64,000 nt of DNA from Clostridium cellulovorans 743B (lineage in GTDB: Bacteria > Bacillota > Clostridia > Clostridiales > Clostridiaceae). This document shows positions 55,530 to 64,000 of this stretch, one piece after another. The DNA lies in contig NC_014393.1 in NCBI RefSeq assembly GCF_000145275.1, forward strand, positions 3,844,001 to 3,908,000. The letters are read 5' to 3'. A program made the position numbers and the translations under genes. Position 1 is the stretch's first letter. Every line of letters begins with the position of its first letter. Under the pieces are notes generated by a model, which searched no databases, had not been told where the DNA came from, and saw nothing but the letters and a program-made list of their open reading frames with translations.

Positions 55530-56750
55530 TTATTTTTGATTTGTCCACATTTGAATCTCAAGCTTCTCGATTATATATTTCAGTTCTTCTTGAGAATCAA
55601 GGCTTATTGTTATTGCCTTTGAAAATAATTCTTCCCTACTTCTGTATTCTTCATAAAAGTCATAATTAAAGCCTCTTATAGCCATATTAGTACATAACTC
55701 ATAGATCTTATTTTCTGCACCATCAACTCCTACTGAAAAGTCTTTAGAATGATAAATATAGTAATGAGCTGGAATCACCTTAAAATTATCATATAATTTT
55801 TTCATATTACTATAATCAGAAGATATGAAATTCATAAAAGCTATAGCTGCATCAATGTTCTGTGAATTTTTATTAATAAAAACGTCGCTACCACCTAATA
55901 CTACATTTCGATTGCTACCATTATAAAGAGCAGGAAGCTTTTGAAACACTATATTATTAAACGCCTCTGGATAGTTTTTTTCAATTTTATTAATCATCAT
56001 TGGAGTCACAATAAGCGATATTTCTTTTCCTTGAGCAAAACTTTTAATTGCTTCATCCTCGCTACTCAGGTCTCTATTAAGCTTCTTATTAAAGATTCCT
56101 CTTATCAAATCTCCAAGGATCAAGGTTTTTTCGCCTTTAACTTGCTTTTCTATATTAATATTCCCTTGGACTAAAAATATTTTTAATAAGCTATTTAAAT
56201 TATTACGGCTTAAAGAGAGTAATTTTACATCACCTAAGGTTGGTAATTTATCCCCTAAGGCTAAATAATCCCCGTAAGTATTAATAGAATCTATGTTAAC
56301 ATTCAAGGTATTTATGTAGTTTTTATTATAAACAATAGCAACAGGGGTGGTGTACCATGGAACTCCGTATTGTTTGCCATCTATATTCAAATTGTTTAGC
56401 TTATCACCCTTAATATTATCTATGTCTACAACTTCTTCATCATTTAGTGTATATAATGACTCATCATTGTTATCTATAAACTCTTTGGCAACTTCATCTT
56501 TTATAATCATAATATCTTTATTTTCTATATTATAATCTGACGTATTCTCTACAGTTACATTGACTGTAGGATATTTATTCTTAAATTCTTGAACAGTAAA
56601 GTTTATGTAATCATTATCCCCATCAGCGCATATAACTAAATTTCCTTTTACTACTTTTTCTTTAGTTTCCTTTGGCTTAGAACATGCTGTATTTGTAATT
56701 AAAAATATCGCAATAAATACTAATAAGATTTTTCTTATTTCTATCTTCAT
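55530..56750 (-). CDS. Extracellular solute-binding lipoprotein (orphan)
   Basis: 406 aa. Signal peptide with lipobox ITNTAC (lipid Cys23). The rest has the family-1 sugar-binding pattern (GKQYGVPWYTTPVAIVYNKN, SFAQGKEISLIVTPMM, VLGGSDVFINKNSQNIDAAI). No ABC permease or ATPase genes are beside it, so it is an orphan receptor or uses a distant transporter. AGGAG ribosome site. Confidence 0.85.
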   Translation of the reverse strand: MKIEIRKILLVFIAIFLITNTACSKPKETKEKVVKGNLVICADGDNDYINFTVQEFKNKYPTVNVTVENTSDYNIENKDIMIIKDEVAKEFIDNNDESLYTLNDEEVVDIDNIKGDKLNNLNIDGKQYGVPWYTTPVAIVYNKNYINTLNVNIDSINTYGDYLALGDKLPTLGDVKLLSLSRNNLNSLLKIFLVQGNINIEKQVKGEKTLILGDLIRGIFNKKLNRDLSSEDEAIKSFAQGKEISLIVTPMMINKIEKNYPEAFNNIVFQKLPALYNGSNRNVVLGGSDVFINKNSQNIDAAIAFMNFISSDYSNMKKLYDNFKVIPAHYYIYHSKDFSVGVDGAENKIYELCTNMAIRGFNYDFYEEYRSREELFSKAITISLDSQEELKYIIEKLEIQMWTNQK

Positions 56751-56903
56751 TTTTTAACTCCTAACAATTTATGTATAGACTTATTCTACATCTTAACCTA
56801 ACTCATATCAAGCTAATTAAATCACAATCATAAAGGAGCTTTCCAAAGCCTATGTAAACTTGCTTTAGAAAACTCCCTATATTAATCACTATATTTTTCT
56901 ATA

Positions 56904-57470
56904 TCAATTTGCTAATTTGACTTTTAAATCTCCTATATTTAAGGATAAGAATATTTCTATTTCATATGGCCTAAGCTCTTGCATTTCCTCTGGCATATCT
57001 TCTTTAAAGATATAAGGATACTCTTTATCATCATTATAGTAATTTAAGGCTTTGTCAAAATTCTCTCCTACTAACTCTCTTGCGACTCTATAAGTTCTAT
57101 CATTCAAATAGACATATTTCGGATAATATTTATCTTTATAATAATTCATACCTAAATACAAGGCAGCTAAATAACAGACCTCTGGATTGATCTCTGCTCT
57201 CTCACAACAATACATAGTATGAAAAATTTCTTCAAAACTACTACAACGCACCAATAAATTTTTAGCTCTAACCATTCTTCCATAAAGGATATCCATCTGC
57301 GATGCAGTCATATATGTGATATGATTTTTAACACTAAATGCTATCTTATTTAATAATTCGTTGGTCGTCCTGGAATAGCTTATATATGCATTAGCCTTAC
57401 TGAAAAATTCCTCTGCTTGCACTCTATCATTTACAGAAAAATGATGAATTAGCTCTTTTAATTCCTCCAT
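56904..57470 (-). CDS. Conserved hypothetical protein, 188 aa
   Basis: Start at ATG 57470 (MEELKELIHHF), because AAAGGTGGG is too close to ATG 57476. All-helical appearance, no signal peptide or membrane segment, no motif recognised. Several Tyr-rich stretches (LAALYLGMNYYKDKYYPKYV). It stands alone between the lipoprotein gene and phoH. Function unknown. Confidence 0.7.
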   Translation of the reverse strand: MEELKELIHHFSVNDRVQAEEFFSKANAYISYSRTTNELLNKIAFSVKNHITYMTASQMDILYGRMVRAKNLLVRCSSFEEIFHTMYCCERAEINPEVCYLAALYLGMNYYKDKYYPKYVYLNDRTYRVARELVGENFDKALNYYNDDKEYPYIFKEDMPEEMQELRPYEIEIFLSLNIGDLKVKLAN

Positions 57471-57625
57471 CAACATCCCACCTTTACTTTATATATTATA
57501 TATATATGATTTAGCTTTACATATATAACCCAGCAATAAAAATCCTAGTACATCTTTGATAATTTATTATAAGACGTCTACAAAATTTTCTGAATTTTAC
57601 GATAATTAAGAAGGAGGTGATTCTT

Positions 57626-59005
57626 ATGAAGAAAAATTATGTAATAGATACAAATGTAATGATTCATGATCCTAATTTTTATAATAACTTCGAAGACAAT
57701 AACATTATAATACCAATAATTTGCCTTGAAGAGCTGGATAATATGAAGAAAGAAAGTTCTATTAGAGGTTATAATGCCAGGACAGTTCTTAAAAATATAA
57801 ATAAGCTCAAAGAAGCTTGTGACGGGAACCTTAGTACTGGTATTCCACTCCCCTCTGGTGGTTCATTAAGAATTGAGATTAATAGACTTCATAACTACAA
57901 ATTACCTGACAGCATGTATTTAGAAAAAAATGATAATAAAATCATTGCAGTAACCAAATCACTCTCCATAGACAATCCTAATATGAAAACAATTTTAGTT
58001 ACCAAGGATATTGCTGTATCTATCAAGGCAAATAGTCTAGGAATCGAAGTACAAGATTATAAAAATGACCATGTAGAAGTAGAAACCTTATACAAAGGAG
58101 TATTAACTTTATTTGTGCCTAGCGATTTTATTGCTAGAATCTACAATGACGAAATAATAGAATTAGATGAACTTAAAGATTTTTTAAGGGATGAGAATGG
58201 TGATTACCTTCTAATACATCCTAATCAATTTGTTATATTAAAAGCTATAGAAGACGAAAAAACTAGCGCTATTACAAAATGTGAATTAGATGATATTTCT
58301 GGAAAGAAATTTTTAAAGCATAAAAACGTTGATAATCTTAAATATAAAGGGTTCCTTATAAAGCCTAGAAATCTAGAGCAAAAGCTCACGTTGAATTTGC
58401 TTATGGATGATGATATTCCTTTTGTAACAATCTCCGGAAGAGCAGGTTGTGGTAAAACTATTCTTGCCATGTGTGTGGCTCTTGAAAAACTTGAAAAAGG
58501 TGTTTACGATAAAATTGTATTAGTTAGACCAACCTCATCAGCTGGCGAAGATATTGGTTATTTACCTGGTACTGAAGATGAAAAACTTAAACCATGGATG
58601 GGTCCCTTCTATGATGCTATTGAAAATATACTAAGACTAAAGGGTGATGAAAGAACTGCTAAAGAATTTATCGATGGTCTTAAAAAGTCAGGACTTCTTG
58701 AAATCAAAACTTTTACTTATATGAGAGGACGAACCATTTCCAATGCTATAGTTTTATACGATGAAGCGCAGGAAACTACTCCACATATAGCAAAACTTAT
58801 GTTAACAAGAATCGGTGTTAATGCAAAGATAATAATGACTGGTGATCCATCTGACAATCAAATCGATAATACCCATGTAAATAGCAAAACCAATGGTTTA
58901 GTTTATGTTATTGAAAGATGCAAGGAATCAAATCTAACAGCTCACGTGGAACTACAAAAAGTTGAAAGAAGTGCTTTAGCCGAGCTTATGAATAGAGTTT
59001 TATAA
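57626..59005 (+). CDS. PhoH-family ATPase with PIN domain (YlaK-like)
   Basis: 459 aa from ATG 57626, with GGAGGTGATT before it. N-terminal PIN nuclease domain (NYVIDTNVMIHDPNF, CLEELDNMKK) up to ~150, a linker, then the PhoH ATPase with Walker A SGRAGCGKT, RPTSSAGEDIGYLPGT, Walker B VLYDEAQE and a C-terminal VERSALAEL. Family knowledge: PhoH2-type PIN-PhoH proteins are RNA helicase/nucleases. Single gene with its own terminator. Confidence 0.93.
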   Translation: MKKNYVIDTNVMIHDPNFYNNFEDNNIIIPIICLEELDNMKKESSIRGYNARTVLKNINKLKEACDGNLSTGIPLPSGGSLRIEINRLHNYKLPDSMYLEKNDNKIIAVTKSLSIDNPNMKTILVTKDIAVSIKANSLGIEVQDYKNDHVEVETLYKGVLTLFVPSDFIARIYNDEIIELDELKDFLRDENGDYLLIHPNQFVILKAIEDEKTSAITKCELDDISGKKFLKHKNVDNLKYKGFLIKPRNLEQKLTLNLLMDDDIPFVTISGRAGCGKTILAMCVALEKLEKGVYDKIVLVRPTSSAGEDIGYLPGTEDEKLKPWMGPFYDAIENILRLKGDERTAKEFIDGLKKSGLLEIKTFTYMRGRTISNAIVLYDEAQETTPHIAKLMLTRIGVNAKIIMTGDPSDNQIDNTHVNSKTNGLVYVIERCKESNLTAHVELQKVERSALAELMNRVL

Positions 59006-59010
59006 TAAAA

Positions 59011-59050
59011 ATCACCTACTAAGATTTTTCCTAGTAGGTGATCTTTTATT
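59011..59050. terminator. Bidirectional terminator
   Basis: Stem ATCACCTACTA / TAGTAGGTGAT (59011-59021, 59032-59042) with TTTTATT after it, between phoH and the convergent Big2 gene. Confidence 0.9.
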
Positions 59051-59128
59051 ATAAATATAGTCAAACTTTTCTAATTCCATCTTTATATAATGGAAATCTT
59101 ATGGGGATTATCATTTAACTTATATTTA

Positions 59129-61963
59129 TTATCTTCTTTTTTTAGCTATAAAGATTGCTCCTGCAGCTAATGAAAGGAAACCTAATGAAAGTAATGCTTT
59201 CATATCAATAGGAGATCCTGTTTGTACTAATGTACCATTTTGTGATACTTGTGCTTGTCCGCCTGCTCGTACTTGATCGCCAACTTGCACTTGAACACCA
59301 GGTTTGCCATTTGGATCTACTGGTGGTGCTATTACTGGATTTGTATTAACTATTTCACCAATACTTAAGAAATAGTCACTATGGTGAGTTAATACTACAG
59401 TAACATAATAGTTACCATCAGCATCTTTCTCAGGTATTAATCCTTTTTGTATCTCTTGAATCTTCTTATCTGCTTCTGCTATATCTTCATTATAGTAATA
59501 AAGGTTTAATGCTTTGTTTACATCGAATTTTACTGGGTCAACTAATATCCTTATAGTCATTGGTGCTGGTAATTCACCATGGTTTACGAAAGAAATAATT
59601 AAAGGATTTACATATTTGCTTTCGATAACGTCTTTATTCTTTGAAACATCATTTAATTTTAAATCTAGTTCCTTACTTGTGTCTTTAACATCTTTTCCGT
59701 TGAAAGACCATTTTAATGTAACTCCTGCAGAATTAACAGTATCCTCAACAGTGATATCTACACCTTGTACCTTGTTGAATATATTTTTATCGATAACATC
59801 GCCTTTTAATACTAGTAACTTGCTGTTATCAATATTTTTTATTTCATATTGTGCAAAATTACTGTAGTTACCAAACTTATCAAAAGTCTTCGCTACAAAT
59901 TTGCAATTAGCTTTTACTTCCACAGGTTCTTTGTAAATCTTCCATCCGCTTCCATCAATGTTGTACTCTATTAAATCTAATCCTGGATAATCTGTTGGAG
60001 CAGTTACTGTAACCTTAACTGGTTTATATGTATCTTCTTCGTTATCAACAGTTATTGTTGGCTTCATCTTTTCTTTGTCAATAACAGTAACTAGACAAGT
60101 TGCTGTTTTGTTTCCTTCTACAGTTGTTACTGTAATAGTTGCTTGTCCTACTGATAATCCTGTTACCACACCTTTAGCATCTACTTGCGCAACCTTTGGA
60201 TCAGATGAAGAATAAGTTACTGCTGGATTTGTACCTTCTGGTACAGTGGATTCTAATGTAACATTCTTTTCACGACTTAAGTCTAAAACAGCACTTGTTT
60301 TATTTAACTTAACGGAATCTGGATCTCCTATTACTGTAATAGTACAAGTTTTAACTACTCTAACATCATATTTTGACTTAGCTGTTATTATCGCTACTCC
60401 ATCTGATACTGGTGTAACTAGACCATTAGCATCAACTGTAGCTATGTTTGCATCACTACTGCTATAAGTTACATCTGTTTCTGAACCTGCTGGTATAACA
60501 TCTACTGCTAACTGAACAGTTTCACCCTTATATCTATTTAATGTTGCTTCTGTTTTGTTTAAGTTTATCATTGAAGGTGTTCCAACTACTGTAACCTTAC
60601 AAGTAGATGGTTTAGTTCTTTGATAAGGTGACACTATAGTTATCGTAGCAGTTCCTTCTGATACTGCTGTTATAAAGCCATTTGCATCAACTGTTGCTAC
60701 CTTAGGATCATCACTAGAATATTCAACCTCTTGCTCTGTATCTGATGGAAGAACTTTTGCTGTTAATTGAGCAGTCTCACCTTTGACTCTTGATAAAGTA
60801 ACTTCTGATTTATTAATTTCTACTTCTGTTGGTTCTGGAGTTACTGTTACATTACAAGTTGCAAATATGCTTGGATCACTTACAGATGTTGCTGTAACGA
60901 TAGCAGTACCACCTGATACTGGAATAATTAATCCATCTTCATTTACCTTTGTAACATTCTCATCACTACTTGTAAATGTAACCTTAGAGTTTGCACCTAC
61001 TGGAGTTACATTTGTAGTTAGTAAGTGGATTTCTCTCTTAGCTCTAGATATTTTTATATCTGATACATCTAAAGCTATTCCTGTTATTTTAGGTAAAACA
61101 ATAACTTCACAAGTTGCAAATACTGAAGGATTACTTGCTGAAGATACTGTTATAGTTGCAACGCCATCTCTAACAGTAGGGTAAATTTTTCCTGTTGTTG
61201 GATCAATTTGAACAACAGCCATATCACTAGATTGATATACTACATCTTGAATTGCATCTGCTGGCTCTAAAGTTGCTTTTATTGTTGCAGTTTGAGCAAC
61301 ATCTTTTTTCTCTAAAGTTATTGAAGTTTTATCTAAGCTTATTCCTGTTACTTGTGGTAAAACTTGTATTTCACAAGTAGCTTGTGCATTAGGATTGTTT
61401 ATTGATTGAACAGTGATTGTTGCAATTCCCACTGAGTTTAATTGTATTGTTCCTGATTGGTCTGCAACATCTGCAACTGCAGGATTATTACTTGACCAAG
61501 TAACACTTTTATCTGTAGCAGTATCTGGATTTACTATTGCAGTAAGACTTACTTGACCTTGAGCTATACATGCTTTTACACTTGTTTCAGTTAATTGAAC
61601 ATTTGAAACCAATTTAGCTGGATCCTTAACAGTGATTTTAAAAATCTTATTTACAGAGCCACAAGTTACTCTTATCGCAGCTATACCTTCTGCAATACCT
61701 GTTACATTCCCTTGTGTATCTACTGTTGCATATGCATTAGCAGCTGTCCATACTAATCCATTATCAGTTTCTGCATTAATTGGGTCAATTGTAGGAGTAA
61801 TTTTTACAGTTTCTCCTATTAGTATTGAACTTGGTTGATTAACAAATGTTATTGAATTTACTGCTGTTACCCCATAAACTTTAGTAAATTCCGATAATTG
61901 TAGCACTGAGAAGAGCATGATAAATGCTACAATTCCACTGAATAATCTTTTAAATTTCCTCAT
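59129..61963 (-). CDS. Secreted surface protein with seven Big2 (Ig-like) repeats
   Basis: 944 aa from ATG 61963, with AGAGGGG before it; the longer frame lacks a site. A signal peptide (RLFSGIVAFIMLFSVLQLSE) ends near VYG. Seven Big2 repeats of ~85 aa follow, each with a VTYSSSD-like strand, VATVD-N/DG-x-V turn and ATITV end. A non-repeat segment has a chitobiase/Ig-like strand set (DLIEYNIDGSGWKIYKEP) and a C-terminal domain. It ends in a sorting-like tail: LVQTGS, a hydrophobic helix and KKRR. Cell-surface location is likely; ligand unknown. Confidence 0.9.
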   Translation of the reverse strand: MRKFKRLFSGIVAFIMLFSVLQLSEFTKVYGVTAVNSITFVNQPSSILIGETVKITPTIDPINAETDNGLVWTAANAYATVDTQGNVTGIAEGIAAIRVTCGSVNKIFKITVKDPAKLVSNVQLTETSVKACIAQGQVSLTAIVNPDTATDKSVTWSSNNPAVADVADQSGTIQLNSVGIATITVQSINNPNAQATCEIQVLPQVTGISLDKTSITLEKKDVAQTATIKATLEPADAIQDVVYQSSDMAVVQIDPTTGKIYPTVRDGVATITVSSASNPSVFATCEVIVLPKITGIALDVSDIKISRAKREIHLLTTNVTPVGANSKVTFTSSDENVTKVNEDGLIIPVSGGTAIVTATSVSDPSIFATCNVTVTPEPTEVEINKSEVTLSRVKGETAQLTAKVLPSDTEQEVEYSSDDPKVATVDANGFITAVSEGTATITIVSPYQRTKPSTCKVTVVGTPSMINLNKTEATLNRYKGETVQLAVDVIPAGSETDVTYSSSDANIATVDANGLVTPVSDGVAIITAKSKYDVRVVKTCTITVIGDPDSVKLNKTSAVLDLSREKNVTLESTVPEGTNPAVTYSSSDPKVAQVDAKGVVTGLSVGQATITVTTVEGNKTATCLVTVIDKEKMKPTITVDNEEDTYKPVKVTVTAPTDYPGLDLIEYNIDGSGWKIYKEPVEVKANCKFVAKTFDKFGNYSNFAQYEIKNIDNSKLLVLKGDVIDKNIFNKVQGVDITVEDTVNSAGVTLKWSFNGKDVKDTSKELDLKLNDVSKNKDVIESKYVNPLIISFVNHGELPAPMTIRILVDPVKFDVNKALNLYYYNEDIAEADKKIQEIQKGLIPEKDADGNYYVTVVLTHHSDYFLSIGEIVNTNPVIAPPVDPNGKPGVQVQVGDQVRAGGQAQVSQNGTLVQTGSPIDMKALLSLGFLSLAAGAIFIAKKRR

Positions 61964-62290
61964 TTTTTCCCCTCTTTTACTTAGATTTACGTCATATTCT
62001 TTCAATAAGACGCATAATATTTCTAGAATAGATTACTATATTTTCCACTTAAAATCAACATTTTTACATATTTTTAATTTTATATACTTTTTGTTAACAT
62101 AGTCACATTTAAGTAAATCCATTTATAATATGTTATCTCGATCCTAGAAAATTCGCATTCTCACTTACTTACAAGCTTGATGAAACCCTATAGATTATCT
62201 TTAAATAGTTAAACTTTTATCCTATAAATAGAAATAGTGTGGGAAATATCTACAAAATTCACCCTAAGCATTGGAGAAATTTAGATAAAT

Positions 62291-62345
62291 AAAAAGTCCT
62301 ACCTATTTGTCAGAATTTATCTAAACACAAGGCAGGACTTTTAAA
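62291..62345 (-). terminator. Terminator after the L,D-transpeptidase-like gene
   Basis: Stem AAAAGTCCTGCCT / AGGTAGGACTTTTT on the minus strand with one mismatch. The rest of 62006-62290 is AT-rich and must hold the Big2 gene promoter; no convincing box was found. Confidence 0.75.
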
Positions 62346-62404
62346 CTAAAATTAATTTAGTGTTCTAAAGAAAAATAACTTGTCTATATGTTTTATCACT
62401 GAAA

Positions 62405-63352
62405 CTACATATTCTCCACTTGCTCAACAGTACCTTGTACAATTAAAGGATTTTTATCTGCTCTAAGCCAATTTAATAGCTTTATAACATTTTCCTCAGC
62501 TACTGCTGTACATCCTGCAGTTCCCTTATAAGGAGAACTCCATATATGAAAAAATATAGCGCTTCCCTTTCCTTTAACAACATTCTCAGTATTATAATTA
62601 ATTACAAATCCATATTTGTACAAAGAAATTTGATATAATGCTTCAGCAGAATTCCATCGACCAGCTGAATCTCCTGTTTGCCAAGAATTATAATAAGCTG
62701 AATTAGGATCATCTACCCAATAATCATTTGGTGTAATATCTCTAAAACTCAGTCCAGTACCAGGGTTACCAACTTGTCCAAAAGCTGTTCCCAAAGTATA
62801 TATTCCAATAGGGGAAGTATTATTCTGTTCAGTCTTATTGTAAGAAAAACCTTCAAAACCTATTACCCCAGGACATTCTAAAATTTTTCTCCATACTCCA
62901 TTCTGTTTCTCAAAAGCTTGCACCGTAACTTGAAGACTACTACTGTAATCATTAGTTACAGTTATAACTTGTTCAGCTGAACCTATACCTTGTATTTTCT
63001 CGACTAAAAGTTCTTCTTTTTGGGGATTAGCTGCTACATTATTGCTTACATTTATATTTTCATTGTTTTTTTCTTTTCTTGCTGTTTCCTCAGCTTGAGC
63101 AGCTTCTTTAGCTTTGGCTTCTTCCTCGGCTTTTAACCTTTCTTGTTCTGCCTTTTGCTTTGCTTCTTCTATCTTTTTCTTTCCTTGTTCAGCAAGATTA
63201 TATCCATTATCTTGAAAAGGTCTTACACTTGAACTAACCTCATATTTATATTCTAAATCACTTTCCTTAGCTTCTTCTTTCACTTGACAGCTTGTACAAA
63301 AAACAACTAATAAAAAGACCGCTACCACCTTTAAAACTGCTTTTGCTTCCAT
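62405..63352 (-). CDS. L,D-transpeptidase (YkuD-like) lipoprotein
   Basis: 315 aa. Lipoprotein signal with FCTSC (Cys ~22), a charged repetitive linker rich in Lys, Glu and Ala (EEAKQKAEQERLKAEEEAKA), then a YkuD-like domain with the His in FFHIWSS and the nucleophile in GTAGCTAV. The usual SHGC-x-R ending has no Arg; GTAGCTAV is the variant of a divergent subgroup. Family knowledge: Cys transfers peptidoglycan peptides. GGGGAGAG precedes the ATG. Predicted at the outer face of the membrane. Confidence 0.8.
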   Translation of the reverse strand: MEAKAVLKVVAVFLLVVFCTSCQVKEEAKESDLEYKYEVSSSVRPFQDNGYNLAEQGKKKIEEAKQKAEQERLKAEEEAKAKEAAQAEETARKEKNNENINVSNNVAANPQKEELLVEKIQGIGSAEQVITVTNDYSSSLQVTVQAFEKQNGVWRKILECPGVIGFEGFSYNKTEQNNTSPIGIYTLGTAFGQVGNPGTGLSFRDITPNDYWVDDPNSAYYNSWQTGDSAGRWNSAEALYQISLYKYGFVINYNTENVVKGKGSAIFFHIWSSPYKGTAGCTAVAEENVIKLLNWLRADKNPLIVQGTVEQVENM

Positions 63353-63763
63353 GTATAGACTCTCCCCTATATAAATTTCCTTATAAAAATCTTATCTATA
63401 AATTCCTGATTTATTTAAGAAACTCTAATTTTTTAGCTCATTCTACATTATATATTAAACTTTCTGATTGTTTCAATGGAAAAACTTATTTATGCTTAAT
63501 AAAAAAACTTATATAAATTTTGATAAAATGAATATTTGTTAACCTAATTGTAAATAATGTAAATAGGATGTTCTCACTAAAATATATAAAATAAAACTTA
63601 ATCTATATAAGCTCCATTATTGAAACTTCACTAAAATTTTAAGACATATTGCAAAATGGATATAATCTATGAAGCTTCTTTATGGCAACTTATATACAAA
63701 AATAAATAGTTTATAGTAATTAAACAATTAACTATAAGCTTATTAATAGGAGGAGTAATTATA
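63353..63763. other. Divergent intergenic region
   Basis: 411 bp between the L,D-transpeptidase-like gene and the last gene. Very AT-rich; it must hold both promoters. No hairpin, repeat or frame was recognised. Confidence 0.4.
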
Positions 63764-64000
63764 ATGAAAATATATGTTGATGGTGGAGTTAAATGTGGTG
63801 AAATGTATATAAGTGTCTATTCAAATTCACCGCAATTCCCTATAAAATTTTCAAGATTTCTTGGACAAGGTCATATACATGAGGCAGAAGAAGAAGCCTT
63901 ATATCATTGTACAAAAATTTTGAGTGAGACTGCTAATGAATTAACTGAAGACATAACTATATATTCTGATCAAGTGGCTTTAGTAAATACAATTAACAGA
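63764..64000 (+). CDS. RNase H-fold-like protein (partial)
   Basis: 79 codons from ATG 63764 (AGGAGGAG upstream) to the right edge. MKIYVDGGVKCGEMYISVYS and ITIYSDQVALVNTI resemble the first Asp strand and the SDSQ-like strand of RNase HI-like proteins, with EAEEEALYHC between them like the Glu helix. The assignment is tentative because the end is missing. Confidence 0.5.
   Translation, partial: MKIYVDGGVKCGEMYISVYSNSPQFPIKFSRFLGQGHIHEAEEEALYHCTKILSETANELTEDITIYSDQVALVNTINR

Noticed and set aside
59500..61900. Tandem repeat or CRISPR-like array
   Set aside because: The periodicity is from coding Big2 domains of ~85 residues; the DNA repeats are diverged and lie in one frame.

Overview
The DNA is very AT-rich and the genome is that of an endospore-forming clostridium: it carries yabG, several CotS-type spore-coat kinases with CotSA-type glycosyltransferases, a YlaK/PhoH-type ATPase, and strong GGAGG ribosome sites throughout. 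No tRNA, rRNA or CRISPR array was found.

Region 1 (1-14.2 kb) is one half of an unusual natural-product locus. It holds the start of an NRPS protein (carrier plus condensation domain, running off the left edge), a KASIII-like enzyme, two free carrier proteins, a PhzF-family enzyme, an MFS exporter, a large clan-CD-like cysteine-peptidase homologue with a zinc ribbon, a C45 (penicillin acyltransferase-like) enzyme, and three genes for nucleotide-sugar chemistry: UDP-GlcNAc 2-epimerase, a Gfo/Idh/MocA-radical SAM fusion and a UDP-sugar 6-dehydrogenase.

Region 2 (15.4-29.5 kb) is the other half. SbnA- and SbnB-like enzymes should make L-2,3-diaminopropionate, perhaps fed with O-phosphoserine by a DUF1015 protein. 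They are followed by three ATP-grasp proteins, an APH-like kinase, a second clan-CD-like/zinc-ribbon paralogue and a second MFS exporter. Inference: diaminopropionate, an amino-sugar acid and an acyl or aminoacyl unit are joined by ATP-grasp and carrier-protein chemistry into a modified peptide that is exported. I cannot match it to a known product.

Region 3 (30.6-36 kb) is a small accessory module: two unrecognised proteins, a decayed 7TM-sensor/LytTR regulator, a small beta-rich protein gene broken by one stop codon, and an IS200-type element. One intact gene and the broken gene share a striking promoter-plus-palindrome element. Region 4 (36.9-42.1 kb) is a less AT-rich MarR / ABC-ABC exporter / phosphotransferase unit, probably drug resistance. 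Region 5 (42.3-46.9 kb) holds membrane genes (AI-2E, CDP-alcohol phosphatidyltransferase, TVP38) and an OmpR-type two-component system.

Regions 2, 3 and 4/5 are separated by three direct copies of a ~700-bp unit made of a decayed yabG 3' end plus a helix-turn-helix gene. The intact yabG lies at 47.6-48.5 kb. The island therefore looks like successive modules stacked next to yabG. Region 6 (47.6-64 kb) is sporulation and envelope core genome: yabG, three cotS-like kinases and one pseudokinase, two glycosyltransferases, a solute-binding lipoprotein, PhoH, a seven-repeat Big2 surface protein and an L,D-transpeptidase-like lipoprotein.
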